Made by a program: the position numbers and the translations under genes. DNA of 42,075 nucleotides from Rhodospirillales bacterium (GTDB lineage Bacteria; Pseudomonadota; Alphaproteobacteria; BOG-932; Roseiterribacteraceae), in contig JAQGIF010000284.1 in NCBI GenBank assembly GCA_028291345.1, forward strand, positions 1 through 42,075, given 5' to 3'. The notes under the pieces were generated by a model. That model saw only the letters and a program-made list of their open reading frames with translations, ran no database searches and was not told the DNA's origin. Shown piece after piece: positions 8,138 through 17,408 of the stretch (the stretch's first letter is position 1; every line of letters begins with the position of its first letter).

Positions 8138-8503
8138 TTATTTTCCACTTCCGGGGAGCGGAAGCCCATGCGCTTTCAGGAACAACAGTCTGTCCCAATA
8201 GTCGCGTTGAAACGCAATCTTGCCATCGACAACACGGAAAAAGCCGCAGCCGCGCAATCCCAGCGGATCGGGCCATTCCAATATCGCCCATTCGCCGCCC
8301 TGGAAGATGTTTTCCGGGATGCAGGTCATCTCGGCGGCGGCAAAGTCCGTCCTGAACATCCTGGCGATCGCGGCTCGGCCGGCGACGGGGCTTTCCGCCA
8401 CCTGATGGTTGATCGCATCGTAGGCATAAAGAGCCGAGAGCGCAGCGACATCGGCGCGGTTGAAGGCTTCTACCCAGCGTTCGACAAGGTCTTTCGGCTC
8501 CAT
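8138..8503 (-). CDS. NTF2/SnoaL-like protein
   Basis: A 121-residue single-domain protein of the SnoaL/NTF2 fold. It begins with the family-typical helix (LVERWVEAFNRADVAALSALYA), has the conserved DAINHQV strand and GRAAIARMF helix, and ends with the curved sheet strands EWAILEWPDPLGLRGCGFFRVVDGKIAFQRDYWD. Members are small hydrolases, isomerases or ligand-binding proteins, and the ligand cannot be read from sequence. The start lies 7 bp after the permease stop, indicating one operon. Confidence 0.82.
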   Translation of the reverse strand: MEPKDLVERWVEAFNRADVAALSALYAYDAINHQVAESPVAGRAAIARMFRTDFAAAEMTCIPENIFQGGEWAILEWPDPLGLRGCGFFRVVDGKIAFQRDYWDRLLFLKAHGLPLPGSGK

Positions 8504-8510
8504 GGCCGCA

Positions 8511-9362
8511 TCACGATTTGAGTTTGTAGCCGGTAACGAGCATCCGCAATGTCACGATCCACAGCACCGCGTTCAGCCCGGCAAGCACGGCGGTTCCCGT
8601 CAGCAAGGACGCTTCGGCGTGGCCGATAAACCCATAACGGAAGCCATCGATCATATAGAAGAACGGGTTCAGGTGGCTGAGCGCGCGCAGGACCGGCGGA
8701 AACCTGTCGACCGAATAGAAGGTGCCCGACAGGAAGGTCAGCGGCGTGACAATAAAGTTGGTCACGGCCGCAATATGATCGAACTTGTCGGCCCAGATCG
8801 CCCCGATCACGCCCAGCAGCGACAGCAGCATGGTAGCCAGCACGCCGAAGATCAGTATCGTGCCGAGATCATGCACGCGGATCGGCAGCAGCAACGCGAT
8901 CACCCCCACTGTCACCACGCCAACCACCAGCCCGCGCACGACGCCGCCCAGCGTCCAGGCCAGCGCCAGCTCGACCGGCGAAATCGGCGTCATCAGCACA
9001 TCGACGATATTGCCCTGGACCTTTGAGATCATCACCGAGGACGAGGTGTTGGCGAAGGCGTTCTGCGACATCGCCATCATGATCAGGCCAGGGGCCAGGA
9101 AATTGAAGAACGGTACGCCGCCCACCAACGGCGGCGGACTTCCGGCGCCGCCGGGGCTCATCGCCAGCGAGAACACCACATAGAACAGCAAGGTCGTCAC
9201 CACCGGGGCGGCGACGGTTTGCATATAGACCTTCACGAACCGCCGGATCTCTTTCATCAAGAGCGTCCAGAGGCCGATCCAGTTGACCCGGCCCATGATG
9301 CGGGCGGCCGGTGGGGCGGTCACCTGGACCGTTGCGATATGCGATGGCAGTAGGGAATCCAT
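8511..9362 (-). CDS. ABC-2 type transporter permease
   Basis: A 283-residue integral membrane protein of the ABC-2 permease family (YadH/NodJ-like). About six hydrophobic helices are visible, and the family signature in the C-terminal half is PLTFLSGTFYSVDRFPPVL followed by LNPFFYMIDGFRYGF. I chose the ATG at 9362 (MDSLLPSHIATVQV) because AGGAG lies 2 nt upstream; the open frame extends 28 residues further without family support. No ATP-binding partner gene is nearby, so the ATPase must be encoded elsewhere. First gene of a three-gene operon, divergent from recX. Confidence 0.92.
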   Translation of the reverse strand: MDSLLPSHIATVQVTAPPAARIMGRVNWIGLWTLLMKEIRRFVKVYMQTVAAPVVTTLLFYVVFSLAMSPGGAGSPPPLVGGVPFFNFLAPGLIMMAMSQNAFANTSSSVMISKVQGNIVDVLMTPISPVELALAWTLGGVVRGLVVGVVTVGVIALLLPIRVHDLGTILIFGVLATMLLSLLGVIGAIWADKFDHIAAVTNFIVTPLTFLSGTFYSVDRFPPVLRALSHLNPFFYMIDGFRYGFIGHAEASLLTGTAVLAGLNAVLWIVTLRMLVTGYKLKS

Positions 9363-9472
9363 AACTCCTGTATAGGTTCGCGGAGGCGCGCCTGCAATCC
9401 GGCCTTGGCAATCCAGCCTTGCACGAGCACCTTGCCTGGATGGCACGTTCCCAACCCCGCCCCCCCGCCCGC

Positions 9473-9991
9473 ATGAGCGAATCCAAGCTGGCCGAGGCTG
9501 CCCTGTTCTATCTCAGCCGCTATGCCTCATCCTCCGGCAATCTGCGTCGCGTGCTGATGCGTAAGGTGGCGCGCTCCGCCGCCTTTTACGGCGACGATCC
9601 GGAACCGCTGAAGCCGATCGTCGATGGGCTGGTTGCCCGCTATGCGCAGAGCGGCGCGGTCAACGATGCGCACTATGCCGACGCCCAAGTCCGCAAGCTG
9701 CGCCGCCGCGGAAGCTCCGCCAGACTGATCGTCCAGAATCTGAACGCCAAGGGCGTACCGGCTGAAATCGTTGCAGAAACGGCATCCGCCTTGAGCCAAG
9801 AGGCGGGCGACCCAGCTGCCGCCCTGCGCTTCGCCCAGCGCCGCCGGCTCGGCCCTTTTCGCCAGACCGGCCGCGCCGAAAATCGCCAGCGCGACCTCGC
9901 CGCCTTAGGTCGCGTCGGGTTCGACTACCAGGTCGCGACGATGATCGTCGACGCAGAGGATGTTGAGACGCTGATGGAAGCGCTGGGTTGA
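9473..9991 (+). CDS. recX: RecX-family regulatory protein
   Basis: A 172-residue RecX-like protein built of repeated three-helix units. Recognisable segments are AALFYLSRYASSSGNLRRVLMRKV near the start and DAHYADAQVRKLRRRGSSARLIVQNLNAKGV in the middle, with the RRLGPFR motif later. RecX proteins bind RecA filaments and limit recombinase and LexA-coprotease activity. The ATG at 9473 (MSESKLAEAAL) fits the family start; an ATG at 9440 would add 11 residues. It stands alone, not next to recA, which is common in this lineage. Confidence 0.88.
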   Translation: MSESKLAEAALFYLSRYASSSGNLRRVLMRKVARSAAFYGDDPEPLKPIVDGLVARYAQSGAVNDAHYADAQVRKLRRRGSSARLIVQNLNAKGVPAEIVAETASALSQEAGDPAAALRFAQRRRLGPFRQTGRAENRQRDLAALGRVGFDYQVATMIVDAEDVETLMEALG

Positions 9992-10017
9992 ACATAGGCC
10001 TATGCGGCCAAGTACCT

Positions 10018-12264
10018 TCAAGCGGCGGCGGGCGCCGGATTCGTGCCGTTCGGATCGGCTAGCTGCGTGCGCTTCCCGCCCGGCAGAACCACCACACTTT
10101 GCGGGAAAGTCAGTGGGATTTCTAGTTCGTCGAAGCGTTTCTTCATGCGACGGTTGAATTCGCGTCCGACGGTCCACTGTTTGATCGGCCTGGTCTTGAA
10201 GCGAGCCTGCAGCACCACAGCGTCGTTGCCGAAGGCATCAACACCGATGATCTCGATCGGCGCAAGAATCAGGTCGGAGAACGCCAGGTCGCTCTGCAGT
10301 TCCTTGCCCAACTGGGTAACGACATCGACCACCCGGTCGGTGTCCTGGGCATAGTCGACTTTGATATTGAAGACGTAATAGGCGAAATCCTTGGTCATGT
10401 TGTTGACCGACGTCACGGCGCTGAACGGCACCGTATGCACCCCGCCGGACGCGTCGCGCAGCTTGATCGTGCGGATCGAGAAATGCTCCACAAGGCCGGA
10501 ATGGCCACCGCCGACGTCGACGACATCGCCGACCGCGATCGTGTTCTCGAACAGGATGAACACACCGGTGATGACGTCCTTCACCAGGGTTTGTGCGCCG
10601 AAGCCGATCGCCAGCCCGACCACCCCCGCGCCCGCCAGCAGCGGCGCGATATTGAGTCCGATCTCCGACAGGACGATCAGTATGACGACTACGGTCAGGA
10701 AGATCAGGAAGGCGTTGCGCAGCAGGGGCAGCAGTGTGCGCACCCGCTGGCTGCGCTCGATCGGCGTGCCGTCGCGGACCGCGCCCATCAAATAGCTCTC
10801 GATAATCGCCGACACGAACTCCCAGGCGACTAGCGCGCTGACGACGACGAAGGTGATGGAAAACAGCTTCGTCATCGTCGCGCGCCCGTCCGGGGTCGCG
10901 AACCAGCCCAGCGCATCGATGCCCCATACATCGGCGAGGATGATCAGTGCAACCAGCCATATGATCACCGAAGTGGTGGCGCGGACGACCGGCAGATAGG
11001 TATTGGCCCGCTCCTGCAGGCGGGGAAAGCGGCCGCTGGCGCCGCTCGACAGAGCCGCGCCGCGCGCCACTGCGCGCTCGACGATCATTCCGAGCAGCCG
11101 CGCGCCGCCGATCACCAGGATCGAAATTCCCGTGCCGCGCAGAACGAAGTCGAAGCCGCCCTCCAGATCGAACGCCCAGATCGCGAAGATCGCGATCAGA
11201 TAGGCGATTACCAGCAAATGCCAGATTTCGGCCAGGCGCCGCCGTATCGACCAGAAGGCGGATGAGCCGATCCTTCCGGGTACCGTCGAATCGTGGTCGC
11301 CGCGGATCCATCGAGCGACTTCGCGCCGTTTCCCGATCACGAGACCGATGAGGATTACCACCACCGTCAGTCCGACGAGCTTCAAGGCGGCATGGGCGGC
11401 GACGCGCGGCAGGCCGAGCAGCTGCAGCGCTGAAATTCCAAACCAGCCAAACGCCACAATTCCGCCGATCCAACTTATCCACCAGTGCAGGAACTGGGCA
11501 GCGTTGTCGCTCATTGGGATCAGCCGCAGGCTCCGCACACGCGGCGCCAGCAGAAAACGCGAAACCGCGATCACCACCATCAGGAGAATCGCGGCATTGA
11601 TGATTGTAAGGGTCGCCAGGCTGACCAGGGCCGGCGGATTGATAACCGACAGCAGCGAGTAACTGACGACCCCGAAGATTCCGATCGGAATCAGCCTCAA
11701 AACCAGACGCAGCACGCTGAAGAGAAATCGGTTGAGCGTGCCTTCGATGCGGTGCAGTTCGATCGAACGGCGCGGGGCGCGGATCGCCAGATAGGCCAGT
11801 CCGAACGCCGCCGCCCCTGCCGCGAGCACCATCACCAGCGAGGAGGCCAGTTCGACCCAGCGCGCCCGTGTGGCGGGATTGGACAACTGGCGCTCGAACC
11901 AGCGCTCGGCCGCGGGCAAGCCGACGAAGGCGCGGCCCAGCGCGCCGAATTCGGTTCCCGCCTTGGCGACCTCCGCAGAGAGGAATTTCAATACCCTGGA
12001 GCCCACTGGCTCGCTTTCCGCCTGCTTCTGCGCTGCCTGCTGCTGGGTCAGCAGGTTCAATTGCTGGATCAGCTTCTCACGCGCGACCGGGTCATTCAGG
12101 GTCTGAATGAGCTCTTTGACCTGCGCCGGATCGGCCGCCGGTGGCGGCGGCGGTTTCTGCGCAGCGGCCGCGGCTTCCCCCGCCGCCAGCTGGGCATGGG
12201 CCGGTGCGATCGCAGGAGTGACGGAAAACAGCAGAGCGCCGAGGAACGCGAGATATCGAATCAT
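10018..12264 (-). CDS. Large mechanosensitive channel, MscS family
   Basis: A 748-residue member of the MscS superfamily with an extended N-terminal half. An N-terminal signal peptide (MIRYLAFLGALLFSVTPAIAPAHA) precedes a Pro/Gln-rich periplasmic stretch and about ten predicted membrane helices. The MscS pore and beta domain lies at about residues 540-690: the glycine/alanine-rich pore helix (LLAGAGVVGLAIGFGAQTL), VKDVITGVFILFENTIAVGD, and the PFSAVTSVNNMTKDFAYY segment. Such channels release solutes on hypo-osmotic shock. No clear Shine-Dalgarno precedes the ATG. It converges on recX. Confidence 0.93.
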   Translation of the reverse strand: MIRYLAFLGALLFSVTPAIAPAHAQLAAGEAAAAAQKPPPPPAADPAQVKELIQTLNDPVAREKLIQQLNLLTQQQAAQKQAESEPVGSRVLKFLSAEVAKAGTEFGALGRAFVGLPAAERWFERQLSNPATRARWVELASSLVMVLAAGAAAFGLAYLAIRAPRRSIELHRIEGTLNRFLFSVLRLVLRLIPIGIFGVVSYSLLSVINPPALVSLATLTIINAAILLMVVIAVSRFLLAPRVRSLRLIPMSDNAAQFLHWWISWIGGIVAFGWFGISALQLLGLPRVAAHAALKLVGLTVVVILIGLVIGKRREVARWIRGDHDSTVPGRIGSSAFWSIRRRLAEIWHLLVIAYLIAIFAIWAFDLEGGFDFVLRGTGISILVIGGARLLGMIVERAVARGAALSSGASGRFPRLQERANTYLPVVRATTSVIIWLVALIILADVWGIDALGWFATPDGRATMTKLFSITFVVVSALVAWEFVSAIIESYLMGAVRDGTPIERSQRVRTLLPLLRNAFLIFLTVVVILIVLSEIGLNIAPLLAGAGVVGLAIGFGAQTLVKDVITGVFILFENTIAVGDVVDVGGGHSGLVEHFSIRTIKLRDASGGVHTVPFSAVTSVNNMTKDFAYYVFNIKVDYAQDTDRVVDVVTQLGKELQSDLAFSDLILAPIEIIGVDAFGNDAVVLQARFKTRPIKQWTVGREFNRRMKKRFDELEIPLTFPQSVVVLPGGKRTQLADPNGTNPAPAAA

Positions 12265-12679
12265 GGGGTGAACTTTAACTGCACATAATTAACGGCGGCG
12301 ACCCTAAGGCGATTGGAGCCGGCATATCGGAAAGGAACCCCGACAGGCGCGATGCGTTTCACCCCTAGACATCGGATTTGGCGCCCAAATCATCGCATCA
12401 GGACAAATAACAACGTTGAATCGACATGATAGCTCAGGAAAGAAATATCATGGCAGCCAATCTGAAGGGAAACCGATCTGAAGGGGAAACATGTCGCTGG
12501 CGTGGCAACCGACGGCTTCAGAGCGAATTAACCAAGCCGCGGACCGTAAATGCGACGACCTGCCGGCCTTCACCGGGAAGTGATTGCGATGACCGCCAAA
12601 GACTATGAAAGCCAGAGTATCGCGACGGCGAGCGCCCTATACCGTTTACAGTGCCGAGCCGCGTACCTATCTTGTCGGC
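12265..12679. other. Intergenic region without a supported gene
   Basis: Between the divergent MscS-type gene and msrB. Short plus-strand frames occur (for example 12426-12608) but have unusual, Arg/Cys-rich compositions and no family resemblance. I see no clear RNA gene, riboswitch or terminator. It should contain both promoters. Confidence 0.5.
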
Positions 12680-13081
12680 ATGAGCGAAAAAATCGAACGA
12701 ACCGACCAAGAGTGGCGCAAGCTGCTCTCACCCGAGGAATACCGGATCCTGCGGGAAAAGGGCACTGAGCCGGCTTTTACCGGTCATTATTACAAGACCG
12801 AGGAGCCAGGCACCTATGTTTGCGCGGCTTGCGGGCATGAGTTGTTCGACGCCGGCACGAAATACGAGTCAGGTTCCGGTTGGCCCAGTTTCTACGCCCC
12901 GGTCGCGGACGAGGCCGTTGCGGTCGAAACCGACCGCAGCCATGGCATGGTGCGGACCGAGGCGATGTGTGCCCGCTGCGGCTCGCATCTCGGCCACGTC
13001 TTCGAGGATGGTCCCGCCCCCACCGGCCTGCGCTACTGTATGAATTCGGCATCGCTGAAGCTGAAACCGAAAGATAGTTAG
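12680..13081 (+). CDS. msrB: Peptide-methionine (R)-S-oxide reductase
   Basis: Reduces the R epimer of methionine sulfoxide in proteins. The 133-residue protein has two zinc CxxC motifs, Cys48/Cys51 (VCAACG) and Cys97/Cys100 ([10 protein letters not shown]), the conserved SGSGWPSFY segment, and catalytic Cys120 in [10 protein letters not shown]. It is thus a selenium-free, zinc-binding MsrB. I chose the ATG at 12680 ([12 protein letters not shown]) as the family start; an ATG at 12605 would add a 25-residue basic stretch lacking support. No msrA lies in the window. Confidence 0.96.
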   Translation: MSEKIERTDQEWRKLLSPEEYRILREKGTEPAFTGHYYKTEEPGTYVCAACGHELFDAGTKYESGSGWPSFYAPVADEAVAVETDRSHGMVRTEAMCARCGSHLGHVFEDGPAPTGLRYCMNSASLKLKPKDS

Positions 13082-13146
13082 GCGGCTCTCCCGGCACCGC
13101 CGGCAACGTGCTAATCTCCGGGTGAATCGAGACCGGAGGGTGGAAA

Positions 13147-13887
13147 GTGCGATCGGGCGCTGGACGGATACCATTGATCATTGCGGGCATAGCAGCGCTT
13201 GTGACCTACGCCGCATTCGGCGAACAGGCTCCGTTCGGCTTTCTGCAAAAGATCCATCTTTCGTGTCACCTTCACCATGATACGACGGCAGCCGACGATG
13301 CGACGACCGACGACGAGGATAGCATCGTCGTATCCTCGAGCCCCGAAAAACGATCGGTCACTCCCTTCGACAGCATAGCTCTAGAAGGCGCTACCGATGC
13401 CGACATGACCAGCTGCGATACGCAGTCGCTGGCCATCACGGCTGCCAGCGGCAGCAAGCATCTCGAGACCACAGTCCCCGGCGGCAAGCTGGTCGTCGGC
13501 GGACAAAGAGGCGGCCTGCGCCTGCAGGTGACCGCGCCGCAGCATGCGATGCCGGTCGAGGGCGCCGGCAAGGTAACGCTGGCTGGCCTGCGCGATCCGA
13601 CTTCGATCAGGGCGAATGGGCCCATTCATCTTTCCGCGACAGGCGCGGGCGCGTCCGCCGAACTGACCCGTAACGGCCCGAGCAAGCTGTCTCTGACCAA
13701 GCTTGAAGCTAAGAACATGGTCATCCAGATGAACGGCGTCGGCGATGCCGAAGTCAATGCGACCGAGAACCTGATTGCCGAGGTTCGCGGCAGCGGCCAT
13801 GTGCGCTATCTCTGCCATGCACATACAGTTGCCGAGATACACGTTCCGCGTTCGGTCGAACGCCTGCCGACCTCAGACGGGGGCTGA
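13147..13887 (+). CDS. Exported protein with DUF2807-like (head GIN) domain
   Basis: A 246-residue protein with one N-terminal hydrophobic segment (IPLIIAGIAALVTYAAF), probably an uncleaved anchor or signal. A low-complexity acidic linker rich in Asp/Thr (about residues 44-58) follows. The C-terminal part repeats short beta-strand units ending in G or N (VEGAGKVTLAGL, LSATGAGASAELTRNG, MNGVGDAEVNATENLIAEVRGSGHVRY), the pattern of DUF2807 beta-solenoid domains. The GTG at 13147 is preceded by GGAGG at 7 nt. The function of the family is unknown. Confidence 0.75.
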   Translation: MRSGAGRIPLIIAGIAALVTYAAFGEQAPFGFLQKIHLSCHLHHDTTAADDATTDDEDSIVVSSSPEKRSVTPFDSIALEGATDADMTSCDTQSLAITAASGSKHLETTVPGGKLVVGGQRGGLRLQVTAPQHAMPVEGAGKVTLAGLRDPTSIRANGPIHLSATGAGASAELTRNGPSKLSLTKLEAKNMVIQMNGVGDAEVNATENLIAEVRGSGHVRYLCHAHTVAEIHVPRSVERLPTSDGG

Positions 13888-13989
13888 GCCCCGGCCGACT
13901 CGGATTGCCTTAGATTTTCAAGACCGAAGCCACCGCCGATGGCCGATGCCTTCGGTTTCATTTGCCTATGAAAACCAACAGAGACACGC

Positions 13990-15285
13990 ATGATCCCTCG
14001 CTATAGCCGCGCCGAGATGGCCGATATCTGGGAACCGCAGAACCGTTTCCGGATCTGGTTCGAAATCGAGGCCCACGCCTGCGATGCGATGGCCGAACTT
14101 GGCACGATTCCGAAGGAGGCGGCGAAGGCGATCTGGGAACGCGGGGCGTTCGAACCCGACCGGATCGACGAAATCGAGCGCGAAACCAAGCACGACGTCA
14201 TCGCTTTCCTTACCAATGTCAGCGAGCATGTCGGACCCGAAGCCCGCTTCCTGCATCAGGGCATGACATCGTCCGACGTGCTGGACACTGCGTTCGCCGT
14301 GCAATTGGCCCAGGCATCCGACCTGCTGCTGAAGGATCTCGACGCAGTCATCGCCGCGATCCGCCGCCGTGCGCTGGAGCATGCCCGTACGCTGACGATC
14401 GGGCGCAGCCACGGCATTCATGCCGAGCCGACGACGTTCGGGCTGAAGCTCGCCGGCCATTGGGCGGCGTTCAAGCGCAACCGCGAACGGCTGGTCGCCG
14501 CCCGCGCAGAGATCGCGACCTGTGCGATCTCTGGTCCCGTCGGTACCTATGCCACGGTCGATCCCCGGGTTGAGGCCCATGTCGCGAAGATGTTGGGCCT
14601 GACGCCGGAGCCGGTTTCGACCCAGGTCATTCCCCGCGACAGGCATGCGCAGTTTTTCGCGACTTTGGGCGTCATCGCCGCATCGATGGAAAATCTCGCA
14701 ACTGAAATACGCCATCTTCAGCGCTCGGAAGTCCTCGAAGCCGAGGAATATTTCGCACCGGGCCAGAAAGGCTCGTCCGCGATGCCGCATAAGCGTAACC
14801 CGGTGCTGTCCGAAAACATCACCGGACTGGCACGGCTCGTCCGGGGATATGTGACGCCAGCGCTTGAAAACGTCACGCTGTGGCATGAGCGCGATATCTC
14901 GCACTCGTCGGTCGAACGCGTCATCGGCCCCGACGCGACAATTGCGCTCGATTTCGGGCTGATGCGGCTGGCGGGGCTGGTCGACAGGCTGGTCGTCCAT
15001 CCGGAAAACATGCGGAAGAACCTCGACGCGCTTCAGGGACTGGTCTTCTCCCAGCGTGTGCTATTGGCGCTGACGCAGGCCGGGATGAGCCGTGAGGATT
15101 CTTATCGTACGGTGCAAACCACGGCGATGCGAGTGTGGGACGAGCGCAAGGACGATTTCCGCGCCCTGCTCAGTCAGAACCCGCAGGTCACCGCTCTATT
15201 GGCGTCCGAGCATCTCGATGCGATTTTCGACTACGGCTATTACACGCGCCATGTCGATACGATCCTTGCGCGGCTCGAGGACTAA
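13990..15285 (+). CDS. purB: Adenylosuccinate lyase
   Basis: Catalyses two beta-eliminations of fumarate in purine synthesis (SAICAR to AICAR, adenylosuccinate to AMP). The 431-residue protein has the fumarase/aspartase superfamily signature GSSAMPHKRNP around residue 260, the HQGMTSSDVLDTA segment, and the GRSHGIHAEPTTFGLKLA block with the catalytic histidine region. Its length fits the shorter bacterial type. Its stop overlaps the convergent EAL-domain gene by 4 bp. Confidence 0.97.
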   Translation: MIPRYSRAEMADIWEPQNRFRIWFEIEAHACDAMAELGTIPKEAAKAIWERGAFEPDRIDEIERETKHDVIAFLTNVSEHVGPEARFLHQGMTSSDVLDTAFAVQLAQASDLLLKDLDAVIAAIRRRALEHARTLTIGRSHGIHAEPTTFGLKLAGHWAAFKRNRERLVAARAEIATCAISGPVGTYATVDPRVEAHVAKMLGLTPEPVSTQVIPRDRHAQFFATLGVIAASMENLATEIRHLQRSEVLEAEEYFAPGQKGSSAMPHKRNPVLSENITGLARLVRGYVTPALENVTLWHERDISHSSVERVIGPDATIALDFGLMRLAGLVDRLVVHPENMRKNLDALQGLVFSQRVLLALTQAGMSREDSYRTVQTTAMRVWDERKDDFRALLSQNPQVTALLASEHLDAIFDYGYYTRHVDTILARLED

Positions 15286-16151
15286 ACGCGCGAAGGCGAG
15301 GCTCTGCGGGCGCATTCCTGCTCCAAGCAGTCGACCAGCTCGCCGGCGGGAGCCGGCGGGCCGAAATAGAGGCCTTGGCCGTATTTGCAATCCAGGGCCA
15401 GCAGCTCGTCGGCGACGTCCTTCTCCTCGACACCCTCCGCGACCGCGCGCAATTCCATGGAGCGCGCCAGCCCGATGATCGAACGCACGATCGCCCGGCT
15501 GCGCGGCGAGCGCAAGATCGCCTCGGAAAAGGAGCGGTCGATCTTGATACAGTCGATCGGCAGATGATGAAGATAGACCAGACTGGAATAGCCCGTGCCG
15601 AAATCGTCCAGCGCGAAGGACACGCCCATATCCTTGAGCCGCGTCAGTATTTCGGCGGCTGCATCCTTATCCTTGATCAGCAGTGTCTCGGTGATTTCGA
15701 ATTGCAGCTGCGTCAGGCGGCCCCGTCCGCTGGCGAGGAGAGCCTCGATCCGGTCCAGAATTGCCGTGTCGAGCAGGTTCGCCGCCGAGAGGTTGACGCT
15801 GAGCAGCATCGGCGGCCCCGGCATCGGGTGGGCTTCCAGCGCCTCCTCGAACGCTTGCCAGGCACGATCCAGAATCACCGAATCGATCGCGCGAATCAGG
15901 CCGCTGGCCTCGGCTATGCCCACGAAATCCGCGGGTTCGACCAACCCGCGTTGCGGATGACGCCACCGCGCGAGCGCTTCGAATCCCACCAGGGAGGAAT
16001 CGGCAAGCTTGACGATCGGCTGAAAAAACGGTTCGAACTCAAAGGCTTCCAAACCGCGACGAATCTGGGCGATCACGCCCGCATCGGAATCGATCGCGGG
16101 CACGACCGAGGCCGCTGAATTCGGCGATGATCCATTGGTGGCGCTTGCCAT
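15282..16151 (-). CDS. EAL-domain cyclic-di-GMP phosphodiesterase
   Basis: A 289-residue protein made of one EAL domain and no visible sensory or GGDEF domain. Motifs needed for activity are present: GFEALARWRHP (the EAL signature), VNLSAANL, FEITETLL, LDDFGTGYSSLVYLHHLP, CIKIDRSF and AVAEGVEE, followed by a QGLYFGPP end block where many members have QGYLFS. Metal-binding and catalytic residues (Glu, Asn, Glu, DD, Lys, Glu) appear complete, so hydrolysis of c-di-GMP is plausible. I favour the ATG at 16151; an in-frame TTG at 16208 would add a 19-residue hydrophobic stretch. Confidence 0.93.
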   Translation of the reverse strand: MASATNGSSPNSAASVVPAIDSDAGVIAQIRRGLEAFEFEPFFQPIVKLADSSLVGFEALARWRHPQRGLVEPADFVGIAEASGLIRAIDSVILDRAWQAFEEALEAHPMPGPPMLLSVNLSAANLLDTAILDRIEALLASGRGRLTQLQFEITETLLIKDKDAAAEILTRLKDMGVSFALDDFGTGYSSLVYLHHLPIDCIKIDRSFSEAILRSPRSRAIVRSIIGLARSMELRAVAEGVEEKDVADELLALDCKYGQGLYFGPPAPAGELVDCLEQECARRASPSRV

Positions 16152-16286
16152 TACATCCGCATTTCCCAGCACACCGGCAAAATATGCCCCAATCAAGGCT
16201 ATCTGCAAATCATCTGGGCCTCAGGCAACAAACAAACACCCATCGTGTTGAATATTGCGCGCTTTCTTCAACACGCGACAGAAGCT

Positions 16287-17408
16287 ATGCCGGACGCGAA
16301 TCTGACAGAACGAGCCATCGCCGAATCCAGTGCGGTCATCGACGCCGCGGCGGCCGCGAAGCAGGTGGGCTTGCGTTACGTGACCGATAGCAAGCCGGGC
16401 ATTTTACGCTGCCGCGCCGGCCGATCCTTTTTCTATCGCGACGCTAAGGCGCAAACGATCACCGATCCCGCGACGTTGGCGCGCATCCGGAAACTGGCCA
16501 TTCCGCCAGCTTGGAACAACGTCTGGATTTGCGCCGCCGCGAACGGGCATCTCCAGGCCACGGGCGTCGACGTTAAAGGCCGCAAACAATACCGCTATCA
16601 CCCGGATTGGCGGGCCCTGCGGGACGAGACAAAATACAACAGGATGATCGCCTTCGGCCGGGCCCTGCCGGTCATCCGTGCACGGGTGGCCCAGGACCTG
16701 AAACACGAAGGAATGCCCCGCGAAAAAATACTCGCAACCATCGTGCGCCTGCTCGAAACCACGCTGATCCGGATCGGCAACCGGGAATATGCCAGGCATA
16801 ATGCCAGTTTCGGCCTGACGACGCTGCGCACCCGCCATGTCACGGTCGCGGGCGATACCGTCCATTTCGAATTTCGCGCCAAAAGCGGCAAGATGCGCCG
16901 CCTCGATTTGAAAGACCGCACCATGGCCCGGCTGGTTAAACGCTGCCGCGACCTGCCCGGCTACGAACTATTCCAATATTTGGGGCCCGATGGCGAGCGT
17001 CACAGCATCACCTCGGACGATGTCAACGAATATCTGAAGGAAATAACCGGCGCGGACTTCACCGCGAAGGATTTTCGCACCTGGGCCGGCACCGTCTTGG
17101 CCGCGTTGGCACTGCAGGAATTCGAGGCTTTCGACTCCGAGGCAGCGGCCAAAAGAAACATCACCCGTGCGATCGAGCAGGTCGCCGGCAGGCTAGGGAA
17201 CACCGTTTCCATCTGCAGGAAATGCTATGTTCACCCCGAGATATTCGATGCCTATCTCGAAGGTAGCCTCGCCATTGGCTTGAAGAAGGATATCGAAGCC
17301 AAGTTGACGGACGAGCTTCCCCATCTGTCGCCTGAGGAGGTTGTCGTTCTGGCATTTCTTCAGCGCCGCCTCGCAGGCGATCCACCCGAGGCGAAGGCGG
17401 CGAAATGA
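16287..17408 (+). CDS. Type IB DNA topoisomerase (poxvirus-like)
   Basis: Relaxes supercoiled DNA through a 3'-phosphotyrosyl intermediate. The catalytic set is visible: GRKQYRYHPDW and LRTRHV in the core, the lysine in FRAKSGK, the arginine in KDFRTWAGT, and the nucleophile in CRKCYVHPE. Asn replaces the poxvirus His nine residues before the Tyr, as also described for Deinococcus TopIB. The ATG at 16287 has AGAAG just upstream; a GTG at 16245 would add 14 residues without a Shine-Dalgarno. The stop overlaps the next gene (ATGA), so the two are coupled. Confidence 0.93.
   Translation: MPDANLTERAIAESSAVIDAAAAAKQVGLRYVTDSKPGILRCRAGRSFFYRDAKAQTITDPATLARIRKLAIPPAWNNVWICAAANGHLQATGVDVKGRKQYRYHPDWRALRDETKYNRMIAFGRALPVIRARVAQDLKHEGMPREKILATIVRLLETTLIRIGNREYARHNASFGLTTLRTRHVTVAGDTVHFEFRAKSGKMRRLDLKDRTMARLVKRCRDLPGYELFQYLGPDGERHSITSDDVNEYLKEITGADFTAKDFRTWAGTVLAALALQEFEAFDSEAAAKRNITRAIEQVAGRLGNTVSICRKCYVHPEIFDAYLEGSLAIGLKKDIEAKLTDELPHLSPEEVVVLAFLQRRLAGDPPEAKAAK

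Noticed and set aside
10238-11482. Long minus-strand open frame of 414 codons
   Set aside because: It is an Arg-rich shadow in another frame of the MscS-family gene, whose protein has clear channel motifs.
12426-12608. Plus-strand 60-codon frame upstream of msrB
   Set aside because: It has no ribosome site of note, an odd composition and no recognised family.
13923-13957. Hairpin ACCGAAG...CTTCGGT ahead of purB as a terminator
   Set aside because: The stem is short with a large loop and the T-tract is only three bases, so it is not strong enough to list.
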